Positions 56,656-64,000 of a stretch of DNA of 64,000 bases are shown piece after piece (positions within the stretch are counted from its first letter, which is position 1; the number at the start of each line of letters is the position of its first letter). The notes beneath the pieces were generated by a model that was not told the origin of the DNA, did not search any database, and was given only the letters and a program-made list of their open reading frames with translations. This DNA comes from Pedobacter sp. BS3 (lineage in GTDB: Bacteria > Bacteroidota > Bacteroidia > Sphingobacteriales > Sphingobacteriaceae). The position numbers and the translations under genes are program-made. Where the stretch lies: assembly GCF_008274585.1 (NCBI RefSeq), contig NZ_VTRT01000004.1:186001-250000 (forward strand). The letters run 5' to 3'.

Positions 56656-58215
56656 ATGAAAAAGATTTTAACGACTGTGCTGATACTATCCGTTGTGTTC
56701 AGCTTTACAGCGTGCGATAAAGGATTTGAGAAGGAGAATACCGATCCGATCGGTATCATCAGTTCGCCTCCGGAAAAATTGTTGGCACCGGCATTGGTAA
56801 ACCTGCTGAAAACGAACCTTGTTCGTAACCGTACATTTAGCAATGAGTTGATGCAGGTTACCGTTACCATGAGCGATGATGAAAATGCGGTGTTCCGGTA
56901 TGATTTCAGGCCCAGCTATGCCGATTATACCTGGAATGGCTGGTATTCTGAGCTTACCAATATCAAGGATATATATGATATTGCGTCTACACCCGAGCAT
57001 CAGAATGATTCTTATAAAGGTATTTCCCGGATATTAGAATCGTGGGTATTTTCCTTACTGACCGATTCTTATGGCGATGTACCCTTCACGGAGGCCAACC
57101 AGGGCAAAACCGGTTTAGTAGAACCTGTTTTTGATAGTCAGAAAGATATTTACAAAGCTTTATTCAGCAAGCTGGAAGAAGCCAATACCTTATTATCCGG
57201 AAGTACCGCGGCAGTAGTACCGTCAAGCGACCCGGTTTATCATGGCGATATCAGTTTATGGCGGAAATTTGGTAACAGCTTGTATCTCAGGCTGCTTTTA
57301 CGGGTGTCTGCAAAAGCAGAGGTTTCATCAGAAGTAATAGCCAAAATAAAGGAGATCATACAGGATAATCCTTCAAAATACCCGGTGTTCACTTCCAATA
57401 ATGAGTCCGCCGTTCTTAAATGGACAGGAGGAACGAATGTCCAGGATCCCTTTACCAATCCCTATGTGATGCAGTACAAGGAAGCGGATTTTCCCCTGGT
57501 AGCATTAGCTTACTTCTTCATGCAGAAGCTAAATGAGTGGCATGACCCGAGGATAGACCTGACAAACCAATACGGGCATAATTCCCGCAACAGGTTAGGC
57601 ATTGCCCCGGGAGGAAATGGCCTGGTAGGTATAGAAAGCGGATACGTGCCCGGAACAGTAGATATGCGGCAATCCTATTTCTATTCCAGCAGCAATTCTG
57701 AATTTTCTTTGCAGACAAGCCCTTTGACCGGTATTCTCATGACCTGTGCCGAAGTAGAATTTATAAAGGCCGAAGCTATAGCGAAAGGCTGGGTTAGCGG
57801 TTCGGCGTCAGAACATTATTATAAAGGTATTGCCAATGCCATCAATTACTGGGTTCCCAATTTTAGCACCAACATAACAGGTGCGGAGTTTACCAGCTAT
57901 ATTTCCAATGCGGGTCTTGAGTGGAATGATGCCTTGCCGTTAGATGCAACCACCGGGGATAGTAAAATGGAGCGTATCCTGCTGCCAAAGTATTTTTGCC
58001 TGTTTATTACAGATTTTCAGCAATGGTTTGAGTACCGCCGTACCGGACACCCCATTTTACCAAAGGGCGCCGGCTTGCAAAATGGCGGTAAAATGCCCGC
58101 CCGCTTAAATTACCCTACTTATTTACAGTCGGCTAACCCCACAAATTACAGTAAAGCGGCAGCTAATATGGGCGGCGATAATATCAATAGCCTGGTTTGG
58201 TGGCAAAAACCTTAA
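56656..58215 (+). CDS. SusD/RagB-like lipoprotein
   Basis: 519 residues. Lipobox VVFSFTACDKG. The sequence NTDPIGIISSPPEKLLAPAL, WVFSLLTDSYGDVPFTEANQ, KFGNSLYLRLLLRVSAKAEV and TCAEVEFIKAEAIAKGW is typical of the SusD-like subgroup that pairs with STN-type SusC. It is expected to bind substrate at the surface for the upstream transporter. 100 bp follow the susC stop; the next gene begins 33 bp downstream. Confidence 0.92.
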   Translation: MKKILTTVLILSVVFSFTACDKGFEKENTDPIGIISSPPEKLLAPALVNLLKTNLVRNRTFSNELMQVTVTMSDDENAVFRYDFRPSYADYTWNGWYSELTNIKDIYDIASTPEHQNDSYKGISRILESWVFSLLTDSYGDVPFTEANQGKTGLVEPVFDSQKDIYKALFSKLEEANTLLSGSTAAVVPSSDPVYHGDISLWRKFGNSLYLRLLLRVSAKAEVSSEVIAKIKEIIQDNPSKYPVFTSNNESAVLKWTGGTNVQDPFTNPYVMQYKEADFPLVALAYFFMQKLNEWHDPRIDLTNQYGHNSRNRLGIAPGGNGLVGIESGYVPGTVDMRQSYFYSSSNSEFSLQTSPLTGILMTCAEVEFIKAEAIAKGWVSGSASEHYYKGIANAINYWVPNFSTNITGAEFTSYISNAGLEWNDALPLDATTGDSKMERILLPKYFCLFITDFQQWFEYRRTGHPILPKGAGLQNGGKMPARLNYPTYLQSANPTNYSKAAANMGGDNINSLVWWQKP

Positions 58216-58248
58216 TGAATTAAATAGTCATTTTAAAATATTAACACA

Positions 58249-59811
58249 ATGAAAAGGTTAATACTAAATACCATATCGCTGATAGCCGTTATCATCATTT
58301 TTGGCGGATGCGATAAAACAGGGAATTTTCCCGGAGCGGAAGTTAACCCCAATATTGCCATATACGATTTGAGAAGTTTCTATAAAGGCACTGATTATCC
58401 TTTAACAAAGAAATCCATGCTGGGGTCTGTAGGCATTACAGGAGTTGTAGTTTCTGACCATAGCGGCAAAAATTTACCGGCCGGTTTATTGATGGTACAG
58501 AATAAGGTGCGTTTAAATGCGCTTCGGGGTATTGCCATTAATATTGGTGCTGCTGCCGGACAGTTCGTGCCCGGAGATTCTGTCATAGTACATCTGGAAG
58601 GCGGAGTGTTGACACGTATTGACGGATTATTGCAGGTAACCGGCTTAGATGCTTCGGCAGTTACCAGGGTGGCATCGGGCGTAAATATACCGGTTAACCG
58701 GGTGCCCAGCAGCTACATCCTGGCAGAACCCGATAAATACGAGAGCACCGAGCTGGTTATTGTAAAAGCCGGGTTTGACCCGCTGCCTCAGCCAACAGAT
58801 ACCTACAGTGGCGATAAAATGGTTAACGATGGTTTTGCCTCCCTTACCGTGCATACGGAGCCTGGGGCTACCTTTGCCAATAATTCATTACCCGGTATGG
58901 CCAACTTTTTTGGCGTGATAGCGTATAGTAAAGACGGCAATGGCAAGTATGTGCCCCATTTGCGCATTCGCAGACCTGAAGATATCACCGTATTAAGCTC
59001 TACCATCACACAGGCGGCAATTGTTATTTCCGGTTATATCGGCGATGTGAAAGGCACCGACCTGGATGGAGAATATATGCAGTTTCTGGCCACTAAGGAT
59101 ATCGATTTTTCAGTAACGCCTTATTCCGTAGTAACACATAATACAAGCAGCGGTTACTCACCAACCGGGGTTCCGGTTAATGGCTGGGCAACAGGTGGCA
59201 AACGGGATTATAAATTTGACCTTAAGAGTGGTACGGTTAAAAAGGGTGAATACTTCTACGTGGGTAACTCCGCGAAGCTGATCAATGGGGTGGGTTCTAC
59301 ATCCATAGCGCAGGGCAAGTGGATCGTATCAAGGAAAACTAACACAACTGCCGGAGATGGTATCGGAGATGCAAGCTCAGACTTATTCCTTAACGCCACC
59401 AGTGCGTTTACCGATGGTATAGCCGTATTTGAAGGAACCACGGTTACTAAAAACTCGGTGCCCATAGATGTTATTATAACAGGTTATAACGGGGCCATCC
59501 TGAATGTTGCACAAGGAGCAGGTTTACGCATAGCCAATACCGATTGGTACGATATTGTAAACCCGGTTACATTAGAGGAACAGCCGTTCTATAAACAGGG
59601 GTCTAACACGCTTTATATAACCCGTAAGGGCGAAGGTTATTTTTATAAGCTGGGAGGTCAGTATAATACCCGTTTGGGCCGTTGGGTGCAAGCCAGGTTT
59701 GACAGGGCGCTGCTTTTGAGCACAACGTCTACATTAGATGAGCTTGAAAAAGAATACCCGGTAGCCAATGGCTCTACAGACGGATGGTTCCCCACTAAGC
59801 TTGTAGAATAA
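58249..59811 (+). CDS. DUF5689-domain surface lipoprotein
   Basis: 520 residues. Lipobox VIIIFGGCDKT. The N-terminal half is DUF5689-like (IYDLRSFYKGTDYPLTKKSM, GITGVVVSDHSGKNLPAGLL, PGDSVIVHLEGGVLTRIDGL), a fold with OB-like character often found beside or fused to secreted nuclease-fold proteins. The C-terminal half is beta-rich without an assigned family. In this locus it probably acts as a substrate-binding protein at the surface with the SusCD pair and the two EEP enzymes. Confidence 0.85.
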   Translation: MKRLILNTISLIAVIIIFGGCDKTGNFPGAEVNPNIAIYDLRSFYKGTDYPLTKKSMLGSVGITGVVVSDHSGKNLPAGLLMVQNKVRLNALRGIAINIGAAAGQFVPGDSVIVHLEGGVLTRIDGLLQVTGLDASAVTRVASGVNIPVNRVPSSYILAEPDKYESTELVIVKAGFDPLPQPTDTYSGDKMVNDGFASLTVHTEPGATFANNSLPGMANFFGVIAYSKDGNGKYVPHLRIRRPEDITVLSSTITQAAIVISGYIGDVKGTDLDGEYMQFLATKDIDFSVTPYSVVTHNTSSGYSPTGVPVNGWATGGKRDYKFDLKSGTVKKGEYFYVGNSAKLINGVGSTSIAQGKWIVSRKTNTTAGDGIGDASSDLFLNATSAFTDGIAVFEGTTVTKNSVPIDVIITGYNGAILNVAQGAGLRIANTDWYDIVNPVTLEEQPFYKQGSNTLYITRKGEGYFYKLGGQYNTRLGRWVQARFDRALLLSTTSTLDELEKEYPVANGSTDGWFPTKLVE

Positions 59812-59830
59812 TCTGTAAGATTATCTTAAT

Positions 59831-59866
59831 AAGGTACGGTTCCGGTAAAAGGAATCGTACCTTTTA
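59831..59866 (+). terminator. Intrinsic terminator after the DUF5689 gene
   Basis: AAGGTACGGTTCC, 7-nt loop, GGAATCGTACCTT, followed by TTATAA: a 13-bp stem with one mismatch, 20 bp past the stop codon. It may end the fecR-susCD-DUF5689 transcript or separate it from the EEP genes. Confidence 0.65.
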
Positions 59867-59935
59867 TAAATGCCCCATCAAAGGTGCGCAGGCTTATGTT
59901 TGCCTTTTTTTGACTTTTAACTTTTGAATTATTTT

Positions 59936-60730
59936 ATGTTCAGAACGATTTTTTTAATTGCTTTATTCCTTCAGCTATCCTTTCAAAAGGACATGTTCGG
60001 CCAGAATGCTGACTCCCCGCAAAAGGTAGTGCGCATCATGAGCTATAATACCCATCACGCCAATCCGCCATCAAAGCCCGATTTTATAGATATCGATGCC
60101 ATTGCACGTGTAATTAATGAAGCCAGGGCAGATATAGTCGCTTTGCAGGAAATTGATAAGAACACAAAGCGTAGCGGCAATATCGATGAAGCCAGACTAA
60201 TTGCAGAAAAAACAGGAATGCATTATCATTTCTTCAAAGCCATTGATTACGATGGCGGAGATTATGGGATTGCTATCCTGAGCCGTTATCCCTTAAAAAA
60301 GGTAAAATTATTGCCCTTGCCTCAGCAAATAAAAACCGAAGGCAGGGTGCTTAGTTATGCCACAGTTAAAGTTGGCAGGCAAAAAATCATATTTGCCAAT
60401 ACGCACCTGGATGCTTTGCGGACTGATGAGAACCGTAATGTGCAAATGCAGTTTATACTGAAACAGTTTGAAAATTCCAGCCTGCCAGTAATATTATGCG
60501 GTGATCTGAACAGTGTAGCAGGGTCTGAGGCAATCAATATGCTGGATAAGCAATTTAAGCGTACCTGCATAGACAATTGTCCCGGTACAGTACCACAAAC
60601 CAAGCCCCGTCGTACCATAGATTTTATTGCAACCAAAGGGCTGAGCTGGCCATTATCAGAATATAAAGTGATCGAAGAAACCTATGCATCAGACCACCGG
60701 CCAATAATGGCAACATTCAACCTGGAATAA
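59936..60730 (+). CDS. Secreted endonuclease/exonuclease/phosphatase-family enzyme (copy 1)
   Basis: 264 residues from the ATG at 59936. Signal peptide (FLIALFLQLSFQKD...FGQ). The EEP fold (DNase I-like) shows its metal and catalytic motifs: MSYNTHHANP, DIVALQEIDKNT, FANTHLDAL, LCGDLNSV and the terminal YASDHRPI (catalytic His). Substrates may be phosphodiesters or sugar phosphates. It is a close paralogue of the next gene and sits between DUF5689 and GH89 genes. Confidence 0.88.
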   Translation: MFRTIFLIALFLQLSFQKDMFGQNADSPQKVVRIMSYNTHHANPPSKPDFIDIDAIARVINEARADIVALQEIDKNTKRSGNIDEARLIAEKTGMHYHFFKAIDYDGGDYGIAILSRYPLKKVKLLPLPQQIKTEGRVLSYATVKVGRQKIIFANTHLDALRTDENRNVQMQFILKQFENSSLPVILCGDLNSVAGSEAINMLDKQFKRTCIDNCPGTVPQTKPRRTIDFIATKGLSWPLSEYKVIEETYASDHRPIMATFNLE

Positions 60731-60831
60731 AATAAAATATATAGTATATCAACAGAAATTACTTTTTAACGGCTTAAATGCGGAAGTTCATTCCTTCGGG
60801 CTATATTTATAGCTCATTAAAACATAAACAG

Positions 60832-61647
60832 ATGAAAATCATTTGCTCCTACTGTATAGCAGCTTTATTATTACTCGCTTCCTGTTCGCATAAAGTTATC
60901 ACGGCAGGTAAAACAGGCAGCACTGCTGCCAATGCTGACCAGCTCAAAGTGCTTACATACAATATCCATCATGCCAATCCGCCGTCAAAGCCCGGTTTTA
61001 TTGACCTGGATGCGGTGGCACAGGTTATTAAAAATGCAGATGCTGATCTGATCGCATTGCAGGAAGTCGATAAATTCACCAAACGTTCGGAAGGGGTAGA
61101 CGAGGCAAAAGTCATTGCCGAAAAAACCGGGCTTAACTATCAGTTCTTTAAAGCCATTGACTACGATGGTGGCGAATATGGACTGGCGATATTAAGCAAA
61201 CAACCGTTAGAAGATACAAAACAAATAGCGCTTCCAAAAGCACAGGAAAAAGCTGAAAACCGTATTCTGGCTTACGCCGATATTAGCCTGCCGGGAAATA
61301 AGAAAATCACATTTGCCTGCACCCATCTGGATGTACAAAGCGATGCCAGCCGGGTGATGCAGGTAAAAACCATTTTGAACGAATTTAAAGAAGCAAAACA
61401 CCCGGTAATCCTCTGCGGCGATTTGAATAGCGTAGCCAATACAGAGGCCATCCGTTTATTAGACGGGCAATTTAAACGTACCTGCATTGAGAATTGCCCC
61501 GGCACTATCCCGGCAACCAGACCTAATCGTACCATTGATTATATCGCCGTTAAAAATGCCGGTTGGGAGATTAGCGAATACCGTGTCGTTGAGGAAACGT
61601 ATGCTTCAGATCACCGGCCTGTATTAACGATTTTTAAAACCAAGTGA
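60832..61647 (+). CDS. Endonuclease/exonuclease/phosphatase-family lipoprotein (copy 2)
   Basis: 271 residues from the ATG at 60832 (upstream codons lack a signal peptide). Lipobox LLLLASCSHK. EEP motifs are all present: LTYNIHHANPPSKPGFIDLD, LIALQEVDKFTKRS, CTHLDVQ, LCGDLNSVAN and ASDHRPVL. It is clearly homologous along its whole length to the preceding gene, indicating tandem duplication, but this copy is a lipoprotein whereas copy 1 has an ordinary signal peptide. The two may work on opposite sides of the outer membrane or on different substrates. Confidence 0.88.
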   Translation: MKIICSYCIAALLLLASCSHKVITAGKTGSTAANADQLKVLTYNIHHANPPSKPGFIDLDAVAQVIKNADADLIALQEVDKFTKRSEGVDEAKVIAEKTGLNYQFFKAIDYDGGEYGLAILSKQPLEDTKQIALPKAQEKAENRILAYADISLPGNKKITFACTHLDVQSDASRVMQVKTILNEFKEAKHPVILCGDLNSVANTEAIRLLDGQFKRTCIENCPGTIPATRPNRTIDYIAVKNAGWEISEYRVVEETYASDHRPVLTIFKTK

Positions 61648-61876
61648 TGTTTGCCGGGAAATTGAAAAAATTACTGAAAAATAGTCTATGTTTTGCCGGT
61701 ATCCGGCTTTAGTATTGAACTGATGTTAAGTCAAAAGTGAAAATAGTCAACAGATTTAAATCAACAACATAAGAATGTATTGTGTGCCAGTTTATAATGG
61801 ACTTGACACTAATTACAGATTGACTTTCAACTTTTTACTTAATATACAGGTATACAGATAATTTTAAATTTAAGAA

Positions 61877-64000
61877 ATGAGAATAAGACTGCTCACATTT
61901 TTGCTTATACTAGGCTTTATCCGGGTTAATGCGGAAAGCAGGTTTGAGTTAACCTATACGGCTGATGATCAGCGTATCACCGAACCCGCCCGTGGCGTTA
62001 TAAAACGGTTAATAGGCCCACGGGCCGATGATATTAAGCTGGCCGTCATACCTTCTGCCAGCGGCTATGATACCTTTGAGATAGAGGCCGCAAGCAACAC
62101 ACTTACCATAAAAGGAAACAGCCCCGTTGCCATTTGCTCCGGATTTTATACTTACCTGAAAAAAGGCTGCAACGGGATGGTAAGCTGGAGCGGTAACCAT
62201 ATCCCGGACTTGTCCGTATGGCCCGATTATAAAAAAGAGCGGGTAACCTCACCCTACCAATATCGTTACTTTTTAAATGTAGTAACATACGGCTATACCA
62301 TGCCGTATTGGACATGGGAACGCTGGCAGAAAGAAATTGACTGGATGGCGTTGCATGGCATCAATATGCCGTTGGCCTTAGTGGCGCATGAAGCGATAGC
62401 CTTACGCGTATGGCAAAAATTAGGATTGAAAAAAGACGATGTGAACCGGTTCTTTACCGGCCCCGCCTATTTGCCCTGGCACCGGATGGGAAATATAAAC
62501 AGCTGGTCGGGGCCGTTAACCGATGCCTGGCATAACGATCAGCTCAAGCTGGAGCATCAGATCCTGAACCGGATGAAAGAGCTTGATTTTTCGCCCATTG
62601 TTCCCGCTTTTGCGGGATTTGTACCTTTGGAGTTCAGGGAAAAATATCCCGATGTAAAATTGAGTGAGCTTAGCTGGGGCGGATTCCCGAAAGAAAATCA
62701 TGCCTTTGTGCTTTCGCCCGATTCGCCCTGGTTTAAAAAGATCGGTCAGTTGTTTATCCAGGAGTGGGAGAAAGAGTTTGGTAAATGCAAATTCTACCTG
62801 TCGGATACCTTTAACGAAATGGATGTGCCCGTTCCGGCAAATAACCCGGCAAAGAAATACGAAATACTGGCCGGTTATGGCAAATCTGTTTACGAATCCA
62901 TCAAAGCCGGTAACCCGGATGCCGTCTGGGTAACCCAGGGCTGGACGTTTGGCTGGATGCATAAATTCTGGGATAAACCTTCGCTCAAGGCGATGCTGGG
63001 CGCTATCCCGAACGATAAAATGATGATCATCGATTTAGCCTGCGAGTACCCCGATTACGTATGGCACATTAACCCGGTGTGGCAAACTCACGAAGGCTTT
63101 TACGGTAAAGACTGGGTATACAGTTTTGTACCCAATTTCGGCGGCAAAACAGCGCTTACCGGTGTGCTGAAATTCTATGCCGAAAATCCCGCGAAAGCGC
63201 TGGCATCGCCGTACAGGAAAACCCTGAAAGGATTTGGTTCTGCGCCCGAAGGCATTGAAAATAACGAAGTGGTTTATGAGCTGCTGTCGGATCTCGGCTG
63301 GACAGATAAAGCGATTGATATCGATAGCTGGATAAACAATTACGCGTTATGCCGTTACGGAAACGTTCCTGCTAATATGAAAACCTCGTGGACAGAGTTG
63401 TTACAATCCTGTTATAACACCTTTGGCTCATATCCCCGTTTTGTATGGCAAACCATGGCCGAAGATACCCGCCGGAAAGGTAAGATCAACGACGACCCTA
63501 AGTTCCTGGATGCAGTGAAGCAGTTTTTAAGCTGTGCAGATTCGTTAAAGAATAACGCCCTGTATCGAAATGACGCCATTCAGTTATCCGCCATGTTTTT
63601 AGGTATCAAAGCCGATGAATTTTACCGTGTTGCCTTAATGGCCGATAAGAACAATGATGAGGTGCTTAAAAAAGCGAGCTTTGAAAAATCGGTTTACTTA
63701 TTACAGCAGGTAGATCGGTTGCTGGCCTCGCATCCGTTGGACAGGTTAGAACCCTGGGTAACTTATGCCCGGGCCCACGGCCAAAACACCGCACAAAAAA
63801 ATACTTATGAGGTCGATGCCAAACGTTTAATCACCATTTGGGGCGGACAGGTTGAAGATTACGCCGCCCGTGTATGGAGCGGACTGATCAGCGATTACTA
63901 TATTCCGCGAATGCAGCACTATTTGTATGGCGACAGGGCAACGCTTAACCAGTGGAAAGAAAATTGGATAGAAAAACCATATACTAATAACGTAAAACCA
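61877..64000 (+). CDS. Alpha-N-acetylglucosaminidase, GH89 (continues beyond window)
   Basis: 708 codons open from the ATG at 61877 to the window end. Signal peptide RIRLLTFLLILGFIRVNA. An N-terminal NAGLU domain is followed by the catalytic barrel: YGYTMPYWTWERWQKEIDWM, ALHGINMPLALVAHEA, GPAYLPWHRMGNINSW and Glu314 in LSDTFNEMDVPV, aligned with the acid/base Glu316 of human NAGLU. It removes terminal alpha-linked GlcNAc. The 3' end lies outside. The 229-bp upstream gap carries AT-rich DNA resembling 190-285. Confidence 0.95.
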   Translation, partial: MRIRLLTFLLILGFIRVNAESRFELTYTADDQRITEPARGVIKRLIGPRADDIKLAVIPSASGYDTFEIEAASNTLTIKGNSPVAICSGFYTYLKKGCNGMVSWSGNHIPDLSVWPDYKKERVTSPYQYRYFLNVVTYGYTMPYWTWERWQKEIDWMALHGINMPLALVAHEAIALRVWQKLGLKKDDVNRFFTGPAYLPWHRMGNINSWSGPLTDAWHNDQLKLEHQILNRMKELDFSPIVPAFAGFVPLEFREKYPDVKLSELSWGGFPKENHAFVLSPDSPWFKKIGQLFIQEWEKEFGKCKFYLSDTFNEMDVPVPANNPAKKYEILAGYGKSVYESIKAGNPDAVWVTQGWTFGWMHKFWDKPSLKAMLGAIPNDKMMIIDLACEYPDYVWHINPVWQTHEGFYGKDWVYSFVPNFGGKTALTGVLKFYAENPAKALASPYRKTLKGFGSAPEGIENNEVVYELLSDLGWTDKAIDIDSWINNYALCRYGNVPANMKTSWTELLQSCYNTFGSYPRFVWQTMAEDTRRKGKINDDPKFLDAVKQFLSCADSLKNNALYRNDAIQLSAMFLGIKADEFYRVALMADKNNDEVLKKASFEKSVYLLQQVDRLLASHPLDRLEPWVTYARAHGQNTAQKNTYEVDAKRLITIWGGQVEDYAARVWSGLISDYYIPRMQHYLYGDRATLNQWKENWIEKPYTNNVKP

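Overview
The window comes from a Bacteroidota chromosome, most likely family Sphingobacteriaceae (Mucilaginibacter or Pedobacter type). The evidence is several SusC/SusD pairs, a FecR plus STN-type TonB-transducer pair, an atpD-atpC pair with a very short epsilon subunit, a TTTG-N19-TAnnTTTG promoter ahead of atpD, and many gene-poor dispersed repeats. No rRNA, tRNA or CRISPR array was seen.

Layout. (1) Positions 1-10.5 kb, minus strand: a branched-chain amino acid locus read from right to left as ilvE, ilvD, an ORF6N remnant, ilvB, ilvN, ilvC, a twin-ATPase ABC protein, leuA and the start of leuC. (2) 10.8-12.8 kb, minus strand: atpD-atpC with its own promoter and a strong terminator. Short GC-rich palindromes sit against start and stop codons throughout blocks 1 and 2. 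(3) 12.9-17.5 kb: a small membrane protein, an SDR/RmlD-like reductase, a peroxiredoxin, topoisomerase IB, a YciI-like protein and a divergent AraC regulator. (4) 17.5-22 kb: a decay zone. It holds the last codons of a histidine kinase joined to a 5'-truncated kdpC, which abuts a SusC gene that also lacks its 5' part; then a frameshifted susD, a lipoprotein and repeats. (5) 22-32.5 kb: a GH20 hexosaminidase, a TonB receptor, an M1 peptidase and a large FAD/Fe-S oxidoreductase. (6) 32.5-35.7 kb: an AT-rich restriction-modification cassette (KTSC protein, D12-type adenine methyltransferase, 52-residue ORF, PD-(D/E)XK-type nuclease). It lies inside a broken RAYT transposase gene whose two ends are flanked by matching REP-like hairpins.

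(7) 35.8-37.9 kb: a thioredoxin-like lipoprotein, a secreted protein with five 23-residue repeats, a DUF486 membrane protein and a MITE. (8) 37.9-51.3 kb: a glycan utilisation locus headed by a membrane-bound propeller/YYY/LuxR regulator, then SusC (with an in-frame amber codon), SusD, a LamG lipoprotein, a GH144-like glucanase, a GH3 beta-glucosidase and an esterase. The GH144 + GH3 pairing suggests beta-1,2-glucan as substrate. (9) 51.6-64 kb: a second locus with an orphan FecR anti-sigma (no ECF sigma gene next to it), a STN-SusC, a SusD-like lipoprotein, a DUF5689 lipoprotein, two tandem exo/endonuclease/phosphatase-fold proteins and a GH89 alpha-N-acetylglucosaminidase that runs off the window.

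Most noteworthy are the restriction-modification cassette inside the REP-flanked RAYT gene, the kdpC/susC deletion scar, the amber codon in the PUL susC, and a 7-bp tandem repeat derived from intergenic repeat DNA inside the coding sequence of the FecR anti-sigma factor, which could make it phase-variable.
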